A stretch of 30,613 bases of DNA from an uncultured Duncaniella sp. (GTDB taxonomy: Bacteria > Bacteroidota > Bacteroidia > Bacteroidales > Muribaculaceae). Under the pieces are notes generated by a model that ran no database searches, was not told the DNA's origin, and saw only the letters and a list, made by a program, of their open reading frames with translations. Below are positions 8,128 through 15,199 of this stretch, one piece after another. The stretch's first letter is position 1. Every line of letters begins with the position of its first letter. The translations under genes and the position numbers were made by a program. The stretch lies in assembly GCA_910578615.1 (NCBI GenBank), contig CAJTRI010000008.1:42273-72885 (forward strand), written 5' to 3'.

Positions 8128-8808
8128 ATGGATGACGTCATAATCTCTCTTCGTGACATATCCCGAAGGTGGGATGATCGCGACATACTCAGAGACATAA
8201 ATTTCGATGTCCGTCAGGGTGATTTCATAGCCATAACCGGGCCTAACGGCGGTGGCAAGACCACGCTTTTGAGAATCATTCTGAAACTGTTGAAACCATC
8301 GGAAGGCACTGTGACATATCTCCGCGACGGTAAGGCGGTGAGTGACCTGTCAATAGGATATCTACCTCAGAAAAACATGATTGACTCCCGTTTTCCGATA
8401 ACGGTCAGAGAGGTAGTGGCATCCGGCCTGATAGGGGAGAGGATAGGAAAGCGGCAAGCGGAAGAGATGACGGCCGAGACCCTCCGGCTCATGGGGCTTG
8501 GGGAACATGCCGGCAAAAGTATCGGTGCTCTTTCCGGCGGCCAGTTGCAAAGGGCGCTTCTTGGACGAGCCATTATATCAAGTCCGAGGGTGCTTGTGCT
8601 TGACGAGCCGCTAAGCTATGTTGACAAGCAGTTCGAGCAATATATCTACACTCTTGTCGAAAGGCTCTCGACATCCACGACCATTCTACTTGTCTCGCAT
8701 GAGATGTCTACGATTGCCGGTATGGCCAACCGCCACCTTGTAATTGACCATTCGCTTCACGAGTGTCATTCCCGCCATCATCAGGTAGATTATGGATGTA
8801 CGTTTTGA
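8128..8808 (+). CDS. Metal ABC transporter ATP-binding protein (ZnuC-like)
   Basis: The 226-residue ATPase has Walker A GPNGGGKT (38-45), a Q-loop (YLPQK), the signature LSGGQ (135-139), Walker B LVLDEP (156-161) and the switch His191 in LLVSHE. Together with the preceding binding lipoprotein it would power metal import. The C-terminal tail is rich in His and Cys (SLHECHSRHH and a final Cys), which could bind zinc. Start: the ATG at 8128 is preferred, and a GTG one codon earlier (8125) is equally open. The expected membrane permease (ZnuB) does not follow: there is no long ORF in the next 600 bases on this strand. It must be encoded elsewhere or be missing. Confidence 0.88.
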   Translation: MDDVIISLRDISRRWDDRDILRDINFDVRQGDFIAITGPNGGGKTTLLRIILKLLKPSEGTVTYLRDGKAVSDLSIGYLPQKNMIDSRFPITVREVVASGLIGERIGKRQAEEMTAETLRLMGLGEHAGKSIGALSGGQLQRALLGRAIISSPRVLVLDEPLSYVDKQFEQYIYTLVERLSTSTTILLVSHEMSTIAGMANRHLVIDHSLHECHSRHHQVDYGCTF

Positions 8809-8844
8809 TTAGGTGCCAGGAGTTGGGACATCCTTGACAGGTGG

Positions 8845-8875
8845 TTGTTTAATTAAAGGAAAATCCCTAAATTTG
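8845..8875 (+). promoter_or_regulatory. Promoter without an obvious gene
   Basis: TTG (8845-8847), 20 bases, TAAATTTG (8868-8875), a full match to the Bacteroidetes consensus. Transcription would start near 8880, inside or just before the small ORF at 8878, with no long gene downstream on this strand until ung. Confidence 0.65.
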
Positions 8876-8877
8876 CG

Positions 8878-8994
8878 ATGGATAAGATGCGTAAACATTT
8901 TCGCAATCTTATTCTTTTTCATATAAGAAAGGAGTTTGTAATGACTTATCCCATACAAGACATAGCACGTTATATAGGGCTTACTATTTTTTGA
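8878..8994 (+). CDS. Possible small protein of 38 residues, or a gene remnant
   Basis: An ATG at 8878 opens 38 codons ending in TGA at 8992-8994; a second in-frame ATG lies at 8941, preceded by an A/G-rich GAAAGGAG, which is unusual for this region and resembles a ribosome binding site (spacing 7 bases). From that second start the peptide would be MTYPIQDIARYIGLTIF. The phrase IQDIARYIGLT resembles the first helix and turn of a helix-turn-helix DNA-binding domain, after which the frame stops. It could therefore be a truncated regulator rather than a working peptide. No neighbours on this strand help. Function unknown and coding status uncertain. Confidence 0.3.
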   Translation: MDKMRKHFRNLILFHIRKEFVMTYPIQDIARYIGLTIF

Positions 8995-9231
8995 CCCTTA
9001 CCATGAGTTGAACCCAATCACACGAATAGATACTACGGAGATATAAGGATATTAAATTTTTGTCAGATTTGTTCGTTGTGCCGGTCTATGAAGGTAGTCT
9101 GTGGGCGGATGAAGAATGCCTGTTTATAGATTGGTAAATATCAACTTGTTTGCCGATATACGTGGGAGGTCTGAAGATATAGACTGAGTCTGACTTGCTG
9201 ACCAGTCTTTGTGATTGCTATTTGTGACAAT

Positions 9232-9269
9232 AAAAAAACTGCAATTTGTCATCTACTAACAAATTACAG
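9232..9269 (-). terminator. Intrinsic terminator of tRNA-Arg
   Basis: On the minus strand an 11-bp stem (CTGTAATTTGT with ACAAATTGCAG, one G-U pair; 9269-9259 and 9249-9239) with a 9-base loop is followed at once by seven T. It begins 12 bases after the tRNA 3' end. Confidence 0.85.
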
Positions 9270-9280
9270 CTTTTAACAAG

Positions 9281-9352
9281 TATTCCCGTAGGGAGTCGAA
9301 CCCTAATCGTCGGAACCGGAATCCGATATTCTATCCATTGAACTACGGGAAC
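9281..9352 (-). tRNA. tRNA-Arg, anticodon CCG
   Basis: On the minus strand a full cloverleaf folds: acceptor GTTCCCG with CGGGAAT (first pair G-U), T8 A9, D stem GTTC/GAAT, anticodon stem TCGGA/TCCGA with loop TTCCGGT giving anticodon CCG, a four-base variable region, and T arm TAGGG-TTCGACT-CCCTA. Discriminator base is A. CCA is not encoded. It reads CGG codons. It has its own promoter (9369-9400) and terminator (9232-9269) and is not part of an operon. Confidence 0.95.
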
Positions 9353-9368
9353 TTCGTTGTATCGGGTA

Positions 9369-9400
9369 CAAAATTAGACATTTTTTTGTACTTTTGCAAA
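9369..9400 (-). promoter_or_regulatory. Promoter of tRNA-Arg
   Basis: On the minus strand TTTG (9400-9397), 20 bases, TAATTTTG (9376-9369), 16 bases before the tRNA 5' end. It overlaps the ung -7 element on the other strand. Confidence 0.8.
9389..9396 (+). promoter_or_regulatory. -7 element for ung
   Basis: TACTTTTG matches TAnnTTTG and lies 22 bases before the ung ATG. No TTTG or TTG is found at the expected distance upstream, so this is a weaker or activator-dependent promoter. It lies between the -33 and -7 elements of the divergent tRNA-Arg promoter. Confidence 0.5.
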
Positions 9401-9418
9401 ATAACACGATTGAAATTT

Positions 9419-10081
9419 ATGGATGTAAGAATTGAATCCTCGTGGAAGAAAGCCCTTTCTTCTGAATGGGACAGTGCATATTTTAAGGCCCTGACTGAAT
9501 TTGTCCGTGCCGAGTATGGTGTGGCCACAGTATATCCTCCTGCGGGAAAGATATTTGCCGCTTTTGATGCATGTCCGTTTGATGACGTGAGGGTGGTCAT
9601 TCTCGGTCAGGATCCTTATCACGGCTTCGGTCAGGCCAACGGACTTAGCTTTTCGGTCAATCCGGGAGTGGAGATTCCACGTTCGCTTCAAAATATATAC
9701 AGGGAGCTTAATGACGATCTCGGTGTAGCTCCTTCATTGTCGGGCGACCTTTCCCGCTGGGCATCACAGGGAGTTCTTCTTCTAAATGCCACTCTTACGG
9801 TCAGGGCCGGCTCGGCCGGCTCGCATCAGGGTCACGGATGGGAGGAGTTTACCGATGCGGCCATCCGTCGTCTTGCCGAGGAGCGCGAGGGGCTTGTATT
9901 CATACTGTGGGGAGCGTATGCACAGCGCAAAGGTGCGTTTATAGACCGTATGAGACATTGTGTCATCGAGTCTCCACATCCGTCCCCGCTCAGCGCGTCA
10001 CGTGGCTTTTTCGGAAGCCGTCCGTTCTCGCGCACTAATGACTATCTTGTAAAACATGGAAAACAGCCTATTGAATGGTAA
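9419..10081 (+). CDS. ung: Uracil-DNA glycosylase (family 1)
   Basis: Ung removes uracil from DNA, the first step of base excision repair. The 220-residue protein has the water-activating motif GQDPYHG at 63-69 (catalytic Asp65), the LLLNATLTV segment at 120-128, and the minor-groove loop HPSPLSA at 187-193 with His187. Length is typical. The ATG at 9419 is chosen because the longer open frame upstream runs back through the promoter and into the tRNA. Its stop codon TAA shares a base with the start of the next gene (TAATG), which suggests translational coupling of a repair gene with two genes of unrelated apparent function. Confidence 0.96.
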   Translation: MDVRIESSWKKALSSEWDSAYFKALTEFVRAEYGVATVYPPAGKIFAAFDACPFDDVRVVILGQDPYHGFGQANGLSFSVNPGVEIPRSLQNIYRELNDDLGVAPSLSGDLSRWASQGVLLLNATLTVRAGSAGSHQGHGWEEFTDAAIRRLAEEREGLVFILWGAYAQRKGAFIDRMRHCVIESPHPSPLSASRGFFGSRPFSRTNDYLVKHGKQPIEW

Positions 10082-10479
10082 TGAAATATACATTGGATGA
10101 ACGTATGGAGCGTGCACGCGCCCTGCGTCGCGAAGGGTATAACTGTGCCCAGTGTGTCGTCATGGCTTTTGATGACGTTGTATCTAAGGATGAGGTGGCC
10201 GTTGTAGAGCGTGCGGCACGTGGTTTCGGATCAGGATATGCCGTAAGAGGTCTGGTTTGCGGAGCCGTCTCAGGTCTCGACATGGTTTACGGACTTGTGT
10301 CGTCCGAACCGCGCCCCATGCTTTACAGGCAGGTAGGGGAGATGATTGACGAGTTTTCGGCCCTCGAAGGCGGGGTCAATTGCGCAGACCTTAAAAAGCC
10401 GGGACGCAAGCCGTGTATAGACCTTATAACTGATGCGGTGGCTATTCTGCACCGGCGTCTGTCCCATTCAGATGAATAA
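10081..10479 (+). CDS. C_GCAxxG_C_C family protein (putative redox-active protein)
   Basis: The 132-residue protein matches the family named after its spaced cysteines: GYNCAQCVVMAF near residue 25, GLVCGAVSGLDMVYG in the middle, and CADLKKPGRKPC towards the end. The family is widespread in anaerobes; a redox or metal-binding role is suspected from the cysteines but no reaction is established. The ATG at 10081 overlaps the ung stop by one base; another in-frame ATG lies two codons upstream at 10075. The end overlaps the start of the next gene by 8 bases. Soluble, with no signal peptide or membrane segment. Confidence 0.8.
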   Translation: MKYTLDERMERARALRREGYNCAQCVVMAFDDVVSKDEVAVVERAARGFGSGYAVRGLVCGAVSGLDMVYGLVSSEPRPMLYRQVGEMIDEFSALEGGVNCADLKKPGRKPCIDLITDAVAILHRRLSHSDE

Positions 10480-11725
10480 GGTCTGTTTCTGTCTCATTCT
10501 CCTCTTCTCCGTCCTGCCGTCACATGGGGAAGACACGGCTCAGGGTGTCATTCATCCGTCCTTTCACACGCTCCGTGTAGAGCCTGAGGGGGCGCCTTTC
10601 GGAGTGCCGGTCATAAATATCCAGAATCCTTCTGACAGGGTTGTGATCTCTTTTGACGAGATTGCCGATGACAGGCGCTATATGCGCTATTCGCTGGTTC
10701 ATTGCGATGCCGGCTGGCAGCCCGAGGGACTTGTGGATTCAGAATTCCTTGATAGTTTCAACGAGGGTATCGTGGAGGATTTTGATTATTCACAGGCCAC
10801 TCTGGTTCACTATGTGCACTATACCATCACACTTCCTAACGACCAGATACGTATCATACAGCCGGGTAATTATCTTGTCAGAGTATATGATGAGAATAAT
10901 CCTGACGAGACTTTGCTACAAGCGCGTTTCGGAGTTTCTGACGGTAGTGCCGGCATAATGGCCGGTGTCACTACGCGTACCGATATAGATGCCAACAGAA
11001 ACCATCAGCAGCTCGAACTAAGGGTGGATACGCGTTATCTTGATCTTGACGACCCGTTCAACGACCTCCGTGTGGTAATCACACAGAACGGACGTCCAGA
11101 CAACGAGGTAGTCCTCACAACTCCGCAGCGACTTGGTAACAAGGAAGTTATATATGAGCATCTACGGCCTCTTATCTTTCCTGCGGGCAACGAGTACAGG
11201 CGGTTTGAGACTGTCTCGACAAACTTTCCCGGTATGGGGGTGGAAAGCATAGAGCGTGACGCGCCGGTGTTCAATATGATGCTTTATACCGACGAACCCC
11301 GTGCCTCCAAAGATTATCTCTATGACAGTACGCAGCATGGACGCTATGTTGTGCGCAATGCCGATGTATATGACTCTGACACCGAGGCCGATTATGTCAT
11401 GACCAATTTCACCCTGTCTATGCCTCCTTTGGAAGGATATGACATCTTTCTTGATGGCGATTTCACTGATAGGCGTTTTTCTCCGTTGTCGCGTATGGTC
11501 TATAACGAGAGAACCGGGGCCTATGAGCAGTCCGTTTTGCTCAAACAGGGTTCTTACAACTACCAGTATCTTGCAGTGCCGTCTGGAAGTATGAAGGGTG
11601 AGACTGCGCCTATCGAAGGCGATAATTATCAGACGATCAATGAATACACCATACGGGTCTATCATAGGCCCAAGGGGACGCGGTTTGACCGTCTTGTCGG
11701 GTGTACCACCGTCCTCAGCGATTAG
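10472..11725 (+). CDS. DUF5103 / type IX secretion plug-like protein
   Basis: The 417-residue protein starts with a signal peptide (MNKVCFCLILLFSVLPSHGED) and is otherwise beta-rich. The pattern HPSFHTLRVEP then GVPVINIQNPSDRVVISFDEI, with later FPGMGVESIERD and GYDIFLDGDFTDRRFSP, is that of DUF5103. That family contains the Plug protein which, in Flavobacterium, closes the SprA translocon of the type IX secretion system. This call rests on recalled family patterns. I chose the ATG at 10472, which opens the signal peptide; an upstream in-frame ATG at 10433 would bury it. No other T9SS gene is in the window, so whether it serves a T9SS here is open. Its last 11 bases overlap the end of the convergent kinase gene. 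Confidence 0.75.
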   Translation: MNKVCFCLILLFSVLPSHGEDTAQGVIHPSFHTLRVEPEGAPFGVPVINIQNPSDRVVISFDEIADDRRYMRYSLVHCDAGWQPEGLVDSEFLDSFNEGIVEDFDYSQATLVHYVHYTITLPNDQIRIIQPGNYLVRVYDENNPDETLLQARFGVSDGSAGIMAGVTTRTDIDANRNHQQLELRVDTRYLDLDDPFNDLRVVITQNGRPDNEVVLTTPQRLGNKEVIYEHLRPLIFPAGNEYRRFETVSTNFPGMGVESIERDAPVFNMMLYTDEPRASKDYLYDSTQHGRYVVRNADVYDSDTEADYVMTNFTLSMPPLEGYDIFLDGDFTDRRFSPLSRMVYNERTGAYEQSVLLKQGSYNYQYLAVPSGSMKGETAPIEGDNYQTINEYTIRVYHRPKGTRFDRLVGCTTVLSD

Positions 11726-12554
11726 CGAGGGCTGGGAGAGGATCGCGCAAGAATCGTCCCGCATGCAGGCCCTCGGCATAGAGGGCTTCTGATAAAAAGT
11801 CGCGAAAATGCCATGCCACAGAGCCGAGGAAGCTGACAGGAAGTTCACGGGCATCGTCATAACCTTCCACGTTATATTTCAGGAAGCGGCGGAATTCGCC
11901 TGTCACAAATTGTCTCACCTCGTCCGTCCTGCCGGCCTCGTCAAGTATGAACGGGGCGAATGAGGCAAGAAACGCGTTGGGACGTTCCTCTCGATACACC
12001 CTGTTGATAATCTCATGGGTGGATATGCCGTCATATCTTTCCGCAAACCGTCTTGTCACGGCGTCCGGGAATCTGCCTTTAAGAAGAAGTCCGAGAAACA
12101 GGCGCCCCATCACGGCCCCGCTACCTTCATCGCCGAGGATGTAGCCAAGCGGGGACACGTTGTCAACAATCTTGCCGCCGTCCCAGAGACATGAGTTTGA
12201 ACCTGTGCCGAGGATACATGCGATTCCGCGTTCGCCTCCGCAAAGGGCGCGGGCAGCCCCCGCCATATCGCTCTCGACACAGATACTGGCTGTCGGGAAC
12301 ACACTCAGAAGTTCCGTCCTTATTCTGCTACATACAGTCGGAGTGGCACATCCGGCCCCGTAATAATCTACTCTTGATGTCTTGCCGGCTATCAATGAAA
12401 GTTCACCGCACATAGACAGCATTTCCGAGAGAGAGCCGTCCGGTGAAGTGACGGCGTTATGTCCGTGAGGCAATGCATGGAAACTCGGCCCGGTATCAGG
12501 GCTGACAATGGCGAAGGCGGTAGACGTGCTGCCGCTGTCAAAGATTATCTTCAT
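11715..12554 (-). CDS. BadF/BadG-type amino-sugar kinase, MurK-like
   Basis: A 279-residue ASKHA-fold kinase: phosphate-1 motif FDSGST at 5-10, ESDMAGAARA with Asp97 as the likely catalytic base, the adenosine/phosphate-2 segment ILGTGSNS at 114-121, and GDEGSGAVMG at 141-150. The family includes GlcNAc kinases and MurK, which phosphorylates MurNAc and GlcNAc at O6 in Clostridium and Tannerella. Being the last gene of an operon with NamZ and a MurT/AmpG-like carrier favours MurNAc or GlcNAc as substrate. It overlaps the NamZ stop by 4 bases (ATGA). The usual partner MurQ is not here. Substrate and phosphorylated position are inference. Confidence 0.8.
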   Translation of the reverse strand: MKIIFDSGSTSTAFAIVSPDTGPSFHALPHGHNAVTSPDGSLSEMLSMCGELSLIAGKTSRVDYYGAGCATPTVCSRIRTELLSVFPTASICVESDMAGAARALCGGERGIACILGTGSNSCLWDGGKIVDNVSPLGYILGDEGSGAVMGRLFLGLLLKGRFPDAVTRRFAERYDGISTHEIINRVYREERPNAFLASFAPFILDEAGRTDEVRQFVTGEFRRFLKYNVEGYDDARELPVSFLGSVAWHFRDFLSEALYAEGLHAGRFLRDPLPALANR

Positions 12555-13852
12555 TCGTATAGATAGTATGGGACGGTGTTGTTGCGGAACTCTTCGGCCC
12601 CCTTTGTCCAGAAGTCCTTCATATCATCCACACGGTAGGAGCGGGAGAAAAGTTCGCGTGGTTTTGCCGAACCGCACACCATGTCAAACATTCTAAGTCT
12701 CTCACTCGTGGCTGACGCGAAGGCCTTGTGAGCGGGATACATCGACGCGAGTTCCTGCATGATATAGAACTGTATGAGAGTCAGAGGGGCTTCGGCCGGA
12801 TCGGTTATATATATCTGTATACCTCCTATGTTCCGGATCTTGAATATACCGAAGTATGGCTTGAAGTGCAGCGGTCTGAATTCCACTCCCGGAATATCCA
12901 GAGCCGTGAGTCGCTCGGCAAGTTTCTGTGCGTCTATCCACGGCGCGCCTGTCAGTCCGAACGGGATGGTATATCCCACGCCGATTGACACGTAATCCAA
13001 CTCGCCCATAATCCCGGTGGCAGGATAGAGAAACGCCGTGGCAGGATAAGGAATCTGCGGGGATGGGAGTACCCACGGCATACCTGTGTCGGAAAATGTC
13101 ATGTCACGTCTCCATCCCTCCATCTTTATGACTGAGAGTTTGCTGTCGGGGCTGCCTGCCAGCCCTTGGTTGTGGAGATATGAGGCAAGTTCGCCGGGTG
13201 TCAGTCCGTATATATAAGGTATGGGGAACTGGCCCACGAATGACTCGCGCCCTTTTTCGAGAATATTTCCTTCCACTTTGTAGCCTCCGAGCGGGTTTGG
13301 ACGGTCAAGCACCATGAATTCCTTACCGTTTTCCGAGGCTGCCTTCATGGCGAGTCCCATAGTGGATATGAACGTGTAGCTTCGGCATCCGATATCCTGT
13401 ATGTCGTATACGAGTACGTCAATGTCGCGCAACATCTCCGGGGTGGGTTTCCTGGTTCTGCCGTGGAGTGAATAGACCGGGATGCCGGTAGCGGGATCTG
13501 TGGAATTGCCTACTGTCTCTCCGGCCACATGGTCGCCTCTGACCCCGTGCTCGGGTGCGAACAGTGCGACGAGTCTTACGTCAGGTGCCTTGGCGAGAAT
13601 ATCGATGGTCGGGACAAGCGAATTGTCTATCCCCGTGGGGTTGGTGATGAGTCCTACGCGTTTCCCTTTGAGTGGTGCGAATCCTTGGTCACGCAACACC
13701 TCTATACCGGGTTTTACCATAGATGATACGGTTTCTGTCGTTGAGGCTTTATCGATGGTTTTCCCGGTTGCGGATGTTTCTGTCGCGGTTGTTCCGCCAC
13801 AAGCGCTTGCGGCAAGCAAGGCTAGTCCTATCAGTAAGTCTGTCATTCTCAT
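12551..13852 (-). CDS. namZ: Exo-beta-N-acetylmuramidase NamZ-like lipoprotein (DUF1343)
   Basis: DUF1343 proteins, first studied as Bacillus YbbC, are now known as NamZ. They release MurNAc from the non-reducing ends of peptide-free peptidoglycan fragments. The 433-residue product has a lipoprotein signal ending LLAASA-Cys18, so it should be membrane-anchored outside the cytoplasm. Family features visible: GIEVLRDQGFAPLKGKRVGLITNPTG, LFAPEHGVRGD, SLHGRTRKPT, VLVYDIQDIGCRSYTFIST, and VLDRPNPLGG. The start could also be the ATG two codons in (13846). It follows the permease by 43 bases and overlaps the kinase by 4. Family call is firm; the exact glycan substrate is inferred from the family. 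Confidence 0.9.
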   Translation of the reverse strand: MRMTDLLIGLALLAASACGGTTATETSATGKTIDKASTTETVSSMVKPGIEVLRDQGFAPLKGKRVGLITNPTGIDNSLVPTIDILAKAPDVRLVALFAPEHGVRGDHVAGETVGNSTDPATGIPVYSLHGRTRKPTPEMLRDIDVLVYDIQDIGCRSYTFISTMGLAMKAASENGKEFMVLDRPNPLGGYKVEGNILEKGRESFVGQFPIPYIYGLTPGELASYLHNQGLAGSPDSKLSVIKMEGWRRDMTFSDTGMPWVLPSPQIPYPATAFLYPATGIMGELDYVSIGVGYTIPFGLTGAPWIDAQKLAERLTALDIPGVEFRPLHFKPYFGIFKIRNIGGIQIYITDPAEAPLTLIQFYIMQELASMYPAHKAFASATSERLRMFDMVCGSAKPRELFSRSYRVDDMKDFWTKGAEEFRNNTVPYYLYE

Positions 13853-13895
13853 AACTTGTTTGTTTCGGGTCGTTTGGATTATAACCCGAGAGGTT

Positions 13896-15188
13896 TCATT
13901 TATGTTTTATTCCGAATTCCGGGTTTACCTTCACAAGATATGTGACACCGATTGTGGCAACACAGCATATCATAGTCCAGATGAAGAAGTGCCGGTATCC
14001 GATCATTTCCTGTATCCATCCTGCAGCCATTCCCGGCAGCATCATTCCGAGTGCCATAAAGCCGGTACACAGACTGTAATGGGCTGTTGAAAACTCACCC
14101 TCGGAGAAGTGGATGAGGTAAAGCATATAGGCCGTGAATCCGAATCCGTAACCGAATTGTTCGACAAACACACATGCGTTTATCATGGCCAGTGACGGGG
14201 AGGCGGCATAGCTGAGATAGACGAATGTAAGGCAAGTCAGTGACATGCTCCATGCCATCGGGCGCAGCCAGTATCGTAGTCCCTTGGCCGCTGCGGCGAG
14301 ACCTCCGATGATTCCGCCGAGTGTAAGGCCGATTATCCCGACTGTCCCGTATACTATGCCGACTTCGGCGGTGGAGAGTCCGAGTCCTCCGGCCTCTGTG
14401 CTGTCAAGCAGGAACGGATTGATAAGTTTTACAAGCTGGGCTTCGGGAAAGCGGTAGAGGAGCATGAAGAGAAGGGCTATGCCTACATTTTTCTTCCTGA
14501 AAAATGTAGAGAATACCTTGCCGAATTCCCGCTTTGTCTCGTCAGAACGTTTGCTCCTGTCATCAGGAGCTTTATCTTCCACTTTCGGGAGAACAAATGA
14601 GTGATAGAGAGAGAATCCGAGAAACAATGCGGAGAGGACGAGAAACACCGTTTCCCATGCCAGTGGGATGTTGCCGGTGTAGGTCTCTATGCATCCGGCT
14701 ATGATGACCAGAAGTCCCTGCCCGGCCACAGAGGCTATGCGGTAGAATGTAGAGCGGATGCCTACATAGAATGACTGTTCGTGCTCGTCGAGAGCCAGCA
14801 TATAGTATCCGTCGGCTGCGATGTCGTGGGTCGCAGAGGTGAATGCCACGAGCCAGAACACGGCGAGTGTCAGCCGGAAGAACAGGGCCGTGGGCAGGGT
14901 GAGCGCTATTAGTGCGAAGGCCACCCCGATGAGCTGTTGCATCACTGTCACCCAGCGGCGTTTGGTGGAGATAATGTCTACGAACGGACTCCATAACGGC
15001 TTTATTACCCATGGGAGATAGAGCCAGCCGGTGTAGAGGGCTATGTCGGTATTGGAGATACCGAGACGTTTGTACATTATGACCGAGAGTGTCATCACGG
15101 CCACGTAAGGAATGCCTTCGGCAAAATAGAGAGTCGGAATCCACGTCCATGGCGAACGGGCGGTGCGCGGTATATCGTGTCGTTTCAT
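13896..15188 (-). CDS. MFS permease, AmpG/MurT-like amino-sugar or muropeptide importer
   Basis: A 430-residue polytopic membrane protein, about 12 hydrophobic segments with a charged central loop (residues about 208-225, PDDRSKRSDETKRE). The start PWTWIPTLYFAEGIPYVAVMTLS and the loop KPLWSPFVDI, then TSATHDIAADGYYM, are typical of the AmpG group. AmpG imports anhydro-muropeptides in Proteobacteria; the Tannerella relative MurT imports free MurNAc. Between NamZ and SpoIID genes, a MurNAc or muropeptide substrate is most likely. It starts 11 bases after the SpoIID stop. A short stem (TCGGGT/ACCCGA, 13865-13888) lies in the 43-base gap to namZ. Confidence 0.85.
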   Translation of the reverse strand: MKRHDIPRTARSPWTWIPTLYFAEGIPYVAVMTLSVIMYKRLGISNTDIALYTGWLYLPWVIKPLWSPFVDIISTKRRWVTVMQQLIGVAFALIALTLPTALFFRLTLAVFWLVAFTSATHDIAADGYYMLALDEHEQSFYVGIRSTFYRIASVAGQGLLVIIAGCIETYTGNIPLAWETVFLVLSALFLGFSLYHSFVLPKVEDKAPDDRSKRSDETKREFGKVFSTFFRKKNVGIALLFMLLYRFPEAQLVKLINPFLLDSTEAGGLGLSTAEVGIVYGTVGIIGLTLGGIIGGLAAAAKGLRYWLRPMAWSMSLTCLTFVYLSYAASPSLAMINACVFVEQFGYGFGFTAYMLYLIHFSEGEFSTAHYSLCTGFMALGMMLPGMAAGWIQEMIGYRHFFIWTMICCVATIGVTYLVKVNPEFGIKHK

Positions 15189-15199
15189 ATTTAAGGCTC

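Larger units (their letters stand above)
8809..9231 (+). other. Gene-poor stretch between znuC-like gene and tRNA-Arg
   Basis: No ORF of 60 codons or more runs on either strand. AT content is higher than in the flanking genes. It holds a good plus-strand promoter (8845-8875), a possible 38-codon ORF just after it (8878-8994), a short palindrome AGACTGAGTCT around 9180, and otherwise nothing I can assign. Its place beside a tRNA 3' end would suit the scar of an old integrated element, but I found no convincing direct repeat of the tRNA end. Confidence 0.5.

Noticed and set aside
8991..9030. GAGTTGAACCCAATC at about 9005 resembles GAGTCGAACCCTAATC in the tRNA-Arg T arm, as if an att-site copy
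   Set aside because: Similarity covers about 15 bases with mismatches and does not extend to the acceptor end; not enough for an attachment site.
13853..13895. Internal promoter or terminator between the permease and namZ
   Set aside because: Only a 6-bp stem with a 13-base loop and no T run, and no TAnnTTTG on the minus strand.
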